A stretch of DNA of 64,000 bases. Origin: Gentiana macrophylla (Eukaryota > Streptophyta > Magnoliopsida > Gentianales > Gentianaceae). Positions 54,843 to 64,000 of this stretch are shown in pieces. Under the pieces are notes generated by a model, which worked only from the letters and a program-made list of their open reading frames with translations, was not told the DNA's origin and did no database searches. The stretch lies in contig JAOBSW010000777.1 in the NCBI GenBank assembly GCA_026214975.1, positions 1 to 64,000 on the forward strand, given 5' to 3'. The position numbers and the translations under genes are program-made. Numbering within the stretch: position 1 is the first letter of the stretch; the number at the start of each line of letters is the position of its first letter.

Positions 54843-57800
54843 ACTACCCTCCACTTAGACTTTGATCATCCCGAACAAAACACCAATAAGTCATTCCCCA
54901 AGATTACATTTTCCAATGGTCAAATCATACTTATACAAGAAACTCGAGTTAACTCATGCTATTCATGCTCATAAGGTATCCATTATTCACTACTCGCTAT
55001 GAATCGAAGTGATGTGTGCATGTGCATTTAGTTTTATATATTCGTGGCAAGATTAAAGTTTATGCTAACTTCGCAGTCTTAACCTACCAACATCAGCATT
55101 CCCACTTCTTAAGCCTCGCAATGGGTAAAGACATGGTGCAATAAGCAAGAGCGTCATCTAAAAGGTTTTTGGACTCGGAGACCGAGAAAATACTCAAAGC
55201 CTCTTAAAAAGTTTAATTTCTTTGCATTTTCATAATTTCAAGTATTAACACCTCTCAAGAAAGAAACTTGCTTTAAAAGTAAAGTATGCATTGCAAGAAT
55301 CCCCCTCTCACGGATGAGTCAATAGCATTGAATATTACCACAAGCGCGAGGCTACTTTGGTAATGTTACTACAAGCCCAGTGTTTAACGCATTGTCAAAA
55401 CACAGATAATTCTCAAACTTATTACTCCGCTTTGATGTCTAGAAGATAAGAATACATCAGCAGATAAATATCGACACTAAGTATGCATAACCCATCATCT
55501 ACGCAATGTACACATAATTTCGTCAGTTATTATGATTCGTGCGATAATAGTCGATTCAAAATTGAGTAATCGAATAATAAATAACTACTTGCAACAGTCG
55601 GCATGGATATCCTTAAATTTACTTCACATAAGTATAAAATGATCACGTAATCATGCAAATTGGTCCCTTTCCTATCAATTCAATGTTTTAAGAACTCACA
55701 ATTCTAAGGGTACGAGATAATTAATTTGGCATTTTTCAATTTTCTCCAACTTTTCACCGTTTCAATTATAACACATCATGGCTAAGTCTCCTACCCCCCA
55801 CTTAAACATGGCATTGTCCCCAATGACAAATAAAAATGAGAATTTAAGAAAAAGACTTAGCTCTGGAAACGGCTCTCAAGTAGATGCAGAACATCGGAGT
55901 AATCCAAGCACGTCGTGGAGAAGCAAATGAAAACCTGTTAAAGCAAACCAAACAGAAACTCCACGAAACCGGTAAAAACATGTCAATGGAAGATATAAAA
56001 TAATGTGGCAGTAATTAGATATAAATTATCCAAAAACAAATTAAGCCACTTTATCTTATACAACCAATGACAAGGAAAACCACAGAGTTAAAACGACTCG
56101 TTCAGACACGAATTCTACAATGAATAAGAAAAAGGATATATACAGACTCAAAAAGAAAAATACTAAATAGAAAGAAAAATAAACAATCAACAAAAGATTG
56201 AAGTCTTCATCGATATCCTCCACCTCAAAAATATTCTTGAAACCGGGTGGAGAAGAAGCATTACCCCATGTGGAAAAACAAGGGTGGACTGGATTGACCA
56301 TGTATTCAATCCAGTGCAAAAGAGAAACTTGGTAAGGTATGACAGATTGAATGTGACCTATTGGCTAAATATAGGAACAGATACTTAGTGCAGACACTTC
56401 ACGTTTTGATTGGATATCAACAACTTAGGGAGATGTAGCTTCTCCTCGAAATTACTAATTACCTAATTTAGCATGTAGAAGTTCTCAACGTCATCAACAA
56501 GGTCGGATCGGTGGGATAGTATAGAACAAAGCTCATCATCTAGAAATGCCGGAATAGGCGTAAAAGTGTGAAATTTAAAACTTCCGGTAGAAAGATAAGT
56601 TGTAATTTGATCGAACCAAAAACTTTTAAAATCTAGCTAGGGTCAGAGCTACACTTACCCCAGCTAGGATCATGAAAACCAAAATGATAAAAGATAATCA
56701 TTAAAACTTAGCAATATTCAAATTCCGCAACAAAAGGGTATCTTGTAAAGAAAATGGAAGTTGCGAGTATGATGGGTTTAGAAAAAGAAAGTGAGGGATG
56801 GTAAGAAAAGATAAAGGGTGGGTAAGACATTGGGATTATGGGTGGTTTGAAATTGGTGTAGAATATGGGTTTGGGTAGGTATTGGTGAAGGGATTGGGTT
56901 AGGGTGGGAGAGTGAAATAGATGGAAAGAAAGAGAGGGGGTGAAAGAATGGTTAGAAATGTGAATTGTGAGGCAGATTGGTGAGAGAATCGAAAAGTTTG
57001 AAGGTGAAAAAGTGTAAAGGGAAAGATAAGGATAGTTGCAGAACGAATTGCACACAACTTTGGATTTCACTCGGATCGCCATTCTAAAAAGTTTTGGGAG
57101 TTGACCAAAAAGCGTTCTTGTTCGCACCAATCATTCTCTGTTACATTTTCAGTAATTCTCACGTTCTCTTAATGCTTCCATCTTAAGGTTGATTGCTAAA
57201 TTTCCTTTTCTTTAGCAATTTCTCGACTCTCCTAAGAAACTCTATTTCACGTGGCCTATATTGAGTAAAAAAGTTTTGCACATCCTTAGCCTAATGGCCA
57301 TCGGAACACGGCAAAATAAAAAACCTCAACATATGTCACGTTACTCTTATTTGACTCAAAGAAAACAAAACCAAAAATCCTAAAAAGAAATCCTAAGGGT
57401 TTTAGAAGTAGTTCTGAGTTTAAAGTCCTCAGCTCGACTTTCCAAAAATTATCCTTGTCAGTCATCCTTCATAGCTCGCCAGACTTTGACCCTTTGAGCA
57501 CTATAAGAGGTGGGCTCATCGCTTTTGTGGATTAATACCCTTCCCTTGGTTGTGAGACCTAGGAAACGACATCTATCCATACCATTTATACAAAGCTCTT
57601 ACATCAGCTCTCATTTTAGGAATTAGTGAATTCTAGGCAGATTTAGTCCTAGGGACCCATTTTAATCAAATCCTCTATAATGCTGCCTCATTATGCTCTC
57701 TCAAAACTCAACGTCTTCTTTTGATTGAGAATTCTTAAAACTACACAAATTGTTGCTCCCGTGGCCACTAGAAGCAATCTCATGCATAGGACAAAGAGAT

Positions 57801-58540
57801 TTTAACAGAACTACGAGGAACTCTTTATTCACTGCTTCCTCCAACTACTACATGTTTCCTTAAACCCTTCAGATGAGACAGATTTGGGGCAGAACCTTCC
57901 ACACTAATATAATTAATCTTACAAACCAACTCTGGGCTAAGATTCTCATTCATGTTTATGTAAAGACTAACTTATGTTCAAAAAACCAAAAGATAGTAAA
58001 ACATAAGCAAAAAAGGTAGTACCTTGCCTTCAACATTGTACCACGAATAATTCGAACCTTTTAATATTTATTTTCTCGGAGCCATCTTGGTGCTTTAAAG
58101 GTGTTGCTTCCATCACTTTTCCCATCGTAGATTCGTAGCTCCACATGTTGCTGGGTTATTTTCTCAGCGCCCACGAAAGATTTCTGACTCAGATTATTGC
58201 TTCCCTGGTTTATGCAAACAGAAGAAAAACAAAAACAAAATGGACCGTATACTGATTTTAACATGGTTTCCCATGATGCTATCAGACCTACGGATTAAAC
58301 ATACGGAGATAAACAGACACGCGAAATCCCAGAAAACTGACCAGGCTCGCTGGCAGCGAGAGGTAGTGTCGCTGGGAGCGAAACTAGTTTTTTTTAGAAT
58401 CTGGAATTTACACAAAGCAGACAACCAGAGGGACTCAAAAATGTAAAAATAGACTATAAAATAAAAAAAAACTTAACATGAATAAAAATTATTTATATAT
58501 AAAATTGACTGTTGGTTCCCCGGCAACGGCGCCAAAAACT
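54843..58540 (-). other. Interior of the 7.1-kb element: non-coding
   Basis: It is AT-rich with scattered GC words. No retroelement domain is seen on either strand; the longest open frame (56708-57130, minus) is Ser/Pro/Phe-rich low-complexity. Near the PBS side, 58346-58382 carries CTCGCTGGCAGCGAG and TCGCTGGGAGCGA, the same palindromic words as in the LTR. Confidence 0.7.
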
Positions 58541-60235
58541 TGATGACGTAGATCAAGTGATAATAAAATACTTGACCACCATAAACCAATACTAGCAAGA
58601 GGACTAGGTCCATCGTAGTATAGCTATAGTGAATCAAGGTCGATCCCATAGGGAACCAATTGTGGGTCATTTATATACAAACAATTAATTATTCATGTCA
58701 AGGACACAAAGCTGTCTATGACCAACAAGAGACAACAAAGAAAAAGGACACGACACAAACAACGTAATTAACCTCCCCAATTATTATGTTATCGTTTGGA
58801 TCTAGAGATTCTATATAATTAAACTAGACTCAATAACTATTAATCAGATTCGTATCTCTTTTATATTGGCTACGGGAGTCATCCCCAAACTAGATCTAGC
58901 TCCGGTTAGGCCATCTAGATCACGTGCTACATTACGTGACTTCGCCGTGAGCCTCCATCTCATATAACTCATGACGCTTACAAAACTAGGGATGCCGATA
59001 TTAACCGTATTCCTCACCTAGGCAACATTCCTGTGGTTAGGCGTACTTCCTAAGTGATCGCATCAGTCTCTGTCCCATTAACATTTACTTTTAGGTCTTC
59101 CTGTTAATCTACGATTTACGTATAACTAGGTGTCGACAATTCCCAAATACAGAACAGATCTATATCTCGCTGAAAGTCCCGGAAGATCAATTCATGAGCC
59201 GACCTAGGAGCCCTATATTGGTATTTCCTAATAATACGCTAATTAAGACAGACGAGCAACGTAGCCGTAGCCATACCTACTAAGACAAGAAATTCTAGGT
59301 GGACAATCACACCATAAAGACGTGGCTAGATTGATGCGGCGAAAACCTAAATCTTAGCGTTTCTACATACGTAACGGATAAAATAGAGATTCATAAAGCA
59401 ATTATATAGATCTACTAAAAACACGATTGTCGATCATACCAAAGTCATCTATAGGTCACCGGATAACAGATCTGGGCATGTGGATCCTTATAGACAAGGA
59501 ATCCCCACTGCCTCATATCGTACCCTTAGATCTACATCATTCGGTGAAGAACGAACAACCTCAAACGATAAACAATAATGGGGGGACTTAATTACAAAGA
59601 ACAAAGAACAAATAAATACAAGAACTCACATGCTTCTGCTGCTTGAACTTGTATTAAAAGCGCTCTGGCGAGAATTTGTGTTATGAAAAGTGATATTCAA
59701 GATATAAAGTGATACAATGAAAAAAGTATATATACGCTTGGAAAACCGACTTAGGATAAACTCCAGCCGACCTAATTTACGTTTCCTAAACCATAAAGGA
59801 GTCTAAAACGCGTCGAGATAACTCCGAGCCGATCTGCTGACTTTGCCCAACTCGCTCCCAGCGAGGTTACTGTTCGCTGCCAGCGAGTGCATCAGCTTCT
59901 GATTGGCTCGCTGGCTTTTCTTGCTCCTCACTCCACTTTGCGTGCTACTTTGATATTTATCTTTAATGCAATCCGATTCCGCTCCGATTTATCTTGAGAT
60001 TTACTTCCTTTGTTTATAGATATCCTCCGATTCACCGTAATCTATAAGATCAATAATTATCACACAGTAAATCGTATTTTAATAATAAAAATAGATAAAT
60101 ACCAAATTATATTCTATAAATCACATAACATTAAATAAACATTATAAACATGTGATTTAATAAAAAATATATATTATTAAGCTCGATTTAAGGATAACGT
60201 TGATGACTTTTACGGGTATAATTTGACCGTCATCA
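58541..60235 (-). repeat. 5' LTR of the 7.1-kb element
   Basis: It adjoins the PBS. The TATA (GTATATATAC on both strands) is at 59727-59736; CTCGCTCCCAGCGAG (59851-59865) and TTCGCTGCCAGCGAG (59873-59887) lie about 120-150 bp upstream of it in transcription direction. Confidence 0.93.
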
Positions 60236-60240
60236 GAGTG

Positions 60241-61152
60241 TAATAATCTGCTGAGTCTGGTGTGGAAGCTATGATCTGGTGTTCAATTTGAGGCGGATCG
60301 GCGAGGTTGATCAACCTCTTGAAGTTTAATTTGATGAAGACATGTGGTCGTTGATTTTCAGCAGACTTGGGGAACACGTCTGCTACATGGTTTTCTGGTT
60401 TGGTTAAGTTACTTCTGGGGTATTTCAGTCATTATCTGGTCTGGTTTTTTAGTCGGTTAGGGTTGATTTCCCAAGGCTATAAATACCATCTGTATTAATT
60501 GCAACTTGATGTAACTTTCTCGTGATAATAAAATATCCTTGTTTGTCCGTGGAGTAGTCGGCACATTGCCGGAAACCACGTTAAATATGTGTTCTTCTTG
60601 TTTCTGTGTTTGTTTTCTTGTTAATTTCTTATCTTTACTCACAAACACCATCACTTCTTGATCGATCCATCATAACAAACTAATATCAGAGCCAGGTTCA
60701 TCAAGAAATCTGTTTATCTATTTTAAGCAAGATAGATTGGTACCAAGGTCATAATTGACGTCAGGATTTGGGATCTACGCAAGCTTTTCTGGTGAGAAAG
60801 ATGTCTGCTTTAAAAGTCAAGATTGACAAGTTTACAGGAAGAAACAATTTTAGTCAGTGGCAGATCAAGATGCGTGCTTTGCTGAAGCAACATGGATTAT
60901 GGGGTCCCTTGTCTAAATCAACAGAAGGAAGTACTGCTGAGAGAGCCAGTGTGGAGGAGAAAGCACATTCAACAATTATGTTGTGCTTGTCAGATGATAT
61001 TATCACATTGGTTGCTGAAGAGGACACAACAGAGAAGTTGTGGTCCAAGCTTGAGAGTCTGTACCTGACAAAGTCTCTAACCAACAAGTTTTTATTGAAA
61101 CAACATCTGTTCAGCCTAAGGATGCACGAGGGCACTCCGCTCAGGGATCATC
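60241..61152 (+). mobile_element. Tork-like Copia: LTR end, PBS and gag, truncated
   Basis: The LTR continues from 53144 with TATA GGCTATAAATACC (60475-60487) and ends CATAACA at 60677. A diverged PBS TAATATCAGAGCC follows at 60681 (TGGTATCAGAGC expected). Gag starts at ATG 60801: MSALKVKIDKFTGRNNFSQW, KMRALLKQHGLWGPLS, AHSTIMLCLSDDIITLV, KSLTNKFLLKQHLFSLRM, the usual Tork-type capsid. It is open to 61152, where another LTR interrupts it. Pol is not present in the window. Confidence 0.82.
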
Positions 61153-62977
61153 TGTTAGTAATATCATCCGCAACGGAAGCGATTTATGGATCTAGATCTA
61201 TAAATTACACGTAATAAAATAACTAAATCTATATCTACAAGGGGGTTGTAGAACATACCTCTTGGATCTCAAAATCCAAGTTGAAGAACCGCAAAAGAAA
61301 GAACGAAAGAAAGTATGAAGAGCACCACGATCTTCCGTACGTGTGATCCAAGCAACTCCCGGTGGAAGGAAATCCTCGTCACGAATCCTTCCGATATGCT
61401 ACCTGGAAAAACCTCCAAGATTTTTCCCCTTAAACCCCTTGGCCAAATTTTTCTTCTCCTGTCTAAGAGGTAGAAGTCGAAATTTTATCTAGTGTTTATG
61501 AGTTGGGAGAACTCTCTTTATATAGGAGAGTAACCCTTGTCCTCCAAGGATTTTATTATGCAAATAAATAAATCCAATAAATAAAATATAATCCCATAAT
61601 ATTCTTGAACAAATCTAGAATAATATTTATCTTTATTTCTTACCATAAATATTTATCCAATAAATATTTTGTTCACATGTCTTATTAATCCACAAGAAAA
61701 CTAATTTCTTGTTTCCTAAACATGTGTAGGCCGAAAATTGTCATTGACCTAGTCAATGTGAATTTCGGCCATAATACACTAATTTGCCAAGATTATGAAA
61801 AATGCCTTTTTCACATATTTAATTATTTAGCCCAACTAATTTAATAGTTCACTAAACAATTAATTCACATATCGTTTTAATTAAATTCTAATAAGAACTA
61901 AATTAATATTATTAGCATTCGACGTCCGAGAATAGCTATGCTATATTGGAGGCACGTCGGGGACCATGGACTAATAATCAGCGGCTCCGATAAATCAAAT
62001 AAAGAATTATCTTACGAACAGAATAATTATATTCGATAAATCAATCACAGGAATATACCACCATAATCCCGTGACTGCACTCCTCCGATTATGAGATTAT
62101 ATTTATCTCCTCACGAGAATGATAATAAGCGTCCATTGATATAATCATTACATATGGATTAATCCTCCATAGATTTGTTCATTCTAAATCGGAAGTTACC
62201 GTTAACCCTTTTTAGAACATCTTATCCTTATTTACCATTAACCACAGTGATCAATTAATTCATACAACTCTTTGGTAGCTAATCGGTGTAATATGAACTA
62301 AATACGATCGATCGGTTTCTAGGATTAACAAATAAGGGCTCTGTCTATCTACTTCCATAAATGGAAGGAATGGATTCGTATCTCGTGATAACACGACTAC
62401 TCACTCAATCGATTACAATGCCAAGATGGGGTAATTCAGATCACGGACTCGGTGTAATCCTTAACCGTCAAGTTAAACCTCATGCGATTCAAGCAGTTGG
62501 ATTGTGATCACATCGGATTAAGATATATCCATAAATATGATCATCGATTGATTCGATAAGACTTCTCGATTCACGGAATTATATCGTGAACTCTAATCAA
62601 ATCGGTCCAATACTGTATGATATATCTATCATATATAAATGCCCCACTAGGTTCTCTTAACGAAAATTCGGATAAGACAATCACACCTATTGTGTTCTTG
62701 GCGCATTAATAGCACGTTAAAGGAGAGACCCGATACTCTCGATTAACTTCACTACGGGCTAATTGTATTTTAAGTACATCTTCACTAACTCAATCCTCCG
62801 TGTATATCCCATACACCGAGTTCGATGATTACATAAACGATATACTTTAGGGTTTTCTGTAGTGTAAATACTATTGTCACATCGGTGAATATGAGAATAA
62901 TAAATATGAATAATAATATCATATCATTTATTAAATAAAACAATTACAAAATTGTCTTTCGGGCATCACACCTAACA
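61153..62977 (-). repeat. Copia-type 3' LTR (1825 bp), minus orientation
   Basis: It starts TGTTAGTAATATC and ends CACACCTAACA, with inverted ends TGTTAG/CTAACA. The plus-strand sequence following it, ATCTCCCACTTGCAC, is on minus a PPT GTGCAAGTGGGAGAT, typical of Copia, so the element body lies to the right. A minus TATA (CTATATAAAGAGAG) is near 61516-61529. It shares many blocks with the solo LTR at 11387-13156 but is clearly diverged. The 5 bases before it are TCATC; the matching duplication would be beyond the window. Confidence 0.78.
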
Positions 62978-63065
62978 ATCTCCCACTTGCACGAAAGCAT
63001 GTGATTAATTGTTTTAGAGCACACCCTATTATTTAAAATACAACAAACTTTCACTCCCACATGCT

Positions 63066-63326
63066 CTAAAGGAAATGAGACATGTCTCTAATACCTATAG
63101 TCTCCAAGTGTCGACTAAAAGCTTCAATCGACAGTGTCTTGGGGAATGGATCAGCAGGATTATCGGCGGAGACGATTCTTCGGACGTAAACGTCCCCTCT
63201 ATCGACAAAGTCATTGATCACCCAGTATTTCCTCTTGTTAGGAAATCTACGCGGGAACGTAGCGGAATTCAAAAATTTATTTCCTATCGACCCAAGATCG
63301 ACTTCGTTTAAGCAATAAACAAACAA
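63066..63326 (-). pseudogene. Copia RNase H C-terminus fragment
   Basis: The minus strand reads FVDRGDVYVRRIVSADNPAD, PFPKTLSIEAFSRHLETIGI, which matches the end of Copia pol (RGDV-V-R, DN-ADPFTK-L). Asp and Glu catalytic positions are not included. It sits between PPT and unrelated sequence, so only the last part of pol is retained; the element may be a non-autonomous derivative. Confidence 0.65.
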
Positions 63327-64000
63327 GTAGTAGACGGTGGTTACCTTGGTTGATCTATAAGATCGACGCTTTGACCCGTCTGGGAGAGTAGTTCAGCATA
63401 GAGCCGCCCAAGTGTTCGGCCTCTACCGCTAGTCCACACGAACACCCCGCCGGAATCCCATCATGGATTGCTATTGGAAAACTCCGGTTGCTAGACCGGC
63501 CCTTTTCCCCTCTCTCCAACTCTCTAAAAGATGCTCTCTATTTTACACAAGAACTATTAGTTCTTGGAATTGTGATGTACAAAAGAGCTTGACACCCACC
63601 TCTTATTTATAGTGATAAGTGGCGCCAATAATAGAGTGGAAAGGAAGAAAACCTTTCTCCAATAAAATAAGGAAAATATAATTGATTGATTTATCTCATT
63701 TATTATAATATCTCATATTAAATAAATCTAGGATATTGTCAATATCTTATATTGAATATTTCTAAGATATTGTCAATATCTAATATTGACTATCTTTATT
63801 TTATTATCATAAATCAATTTACACATGTGTATATATCACATATATATTACACATATAAAAATCTATTAAATATTCAAACATGTCAACTTGGCTTTCACGT
63901 GTGACATGCACACAAATGTTAGCCGCATGCATTTTAGATATATACATATATATCAATATCTTATATTAATATATTTGGTAATACTATTAATTAAATTGCA
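63327..64000. other. LTR-like sequence running off the window
   Basis: A minus-strand TATA-like CACTATAAATAAGAGGTG lies near 63600-63617, followed in that direction by a GC-richer leader (63360-63560), the same layout as the LTRs at 11387 and 61153. No coding sequence, no second end in the window. The final 300 bp are AT-rich with repeated GATATTGTCAATATCTTATA-type words (63733-63790). Confidence 0.45.

Larger units (their letters stand above)
53140..60240 (-). mobile_element. Non-autonomous LTR element with Athila-type PBS (7.1 kb)
   Basis: The element spans 53145-60235 with target duplication GAGTG (53140-53144 and 60236-60240) and splits the Tork-like LTR. LTRs are 53145-54842 (1698 bp) and 58541-60235 (1695 bp), starting (plus) TGATGACGTAG and ending GACCGTCATCA. 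On the minus strand the PBS TGGCGCCGTTGCCGGGGA lies at 58517-58534 and a PPT (AAGTGGAGGGTAGT) at 54843-54856, so it is transcribed leftwards. No gag or pol is found inside. It is related in LTR ends and PBS, but not identical, to the 30.5-kb element. Confidence 0.93.

Noticed and set aside
56708..57130. 140-codon minus-strand gene inside the 7.1-kb LTR element
   Set aside because: It is Ser/Pro/Phe-rich low complexity with no retroelement or host domain.
53145..60235. Segmental duplication of a host region
   Set aside because: The two 1.7-kb copies are LTRs: inverted TG/CA ends, PBS, PPT and a GAGTG target duplication are all present.

Overview
This is a nuclear contig from a flowering plant, most likely a eudicot. 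Only one host protein family is recognisable: two copies of a three-exon NRT2-type high-affinity nitrate transporter, lying tail to tail at 17.06-18.89 kb (+) and 49.55-51.31 kb (-). Almost everything else is transposable-element DNA of plant type (Tat-lineage Ty3/Gypsy, SIRE-like and Tork-like Ty1/Copia, elements with the Athila-type primer-binding site, an L1-type LINE, a TRIM, hAT/CACTA/Mutator-like short elements) together with satellites and minisatellites. No CRISPR, rRNA or tRNA gene was seen.

Layout. 0-5.3 kb: a 230-bp tandem repeat entering from the left edge, about 3.3 kb of degenerate AT-rich tandem repeat, then about 1 kb of strand-asymmetric G-rich minisatellite. 5.3-7.5 kb: short inverted-repeat elements. 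7.50-9.20 kb: a Mutator-like element with minisatellites and a scrap of an ABC-transporter signature. 9.21-14.00 kb: a 5'-truncated L1-type LINE with an 18-bp target duplication; inside it a TRIM (11047-13194) whose right end is a near-perfect 79-bp fold-back of its own LTR, and inside that a solo LTR (11387-13156). 14.0-16.7 kb: AT-rich DNA with two hAT-type MITEs. 16.75-18.95 kb: promoter and gene of NRT2 copy 1. 20.9-23.0 kb: a block of higher GC that resembles plant mitochondrial DNA, carrying a CACTA MITE.

23.12-49.18 kb is one nested stack that I could take apart exactly from 5-bp target-site duplications. A Tat-lineage Gypsy element (minus strand, TSD CATAC, LTRs 529/530 bp) carries gag-protease-RT-RNase H-second RNase H-integrase plus a separate spliced gene on the opposite strand. 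It is interrupted by a SIRE-like Copia element (plus strand, from 26389) that has an envelope-like ORF but no 3' LTR; the right junction is a scar with templated insertions. The Copia element is in turn interrupted by a 6.0-kb non-coding LTR element (30536-36564, TSD TGATG) and by a related solo LTR (40507-41999, TSD CAACC).

51.3-64 kb: the NRT2 copy 2 promoter, a tandem repeat, a Copia 3' end (LTR, RNase H), a Tork-like Copia element split by a 7.1-kb non-coding LTR element (53145-60235, minus, TSD GAGTG), and a Copia-type LTR with internal sequence running off the right edge.

Both NRT2 copies carry single-base indels that break the frame. The same kinds of local change (CAG to CGAG, CTG to CTTG) separate the paired LTRs of two elements, so I suspect that part of the damage is base-calling error at CHG-methylated sites rather than real pseudogenisation. 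This should be settled before either copy is called dead.
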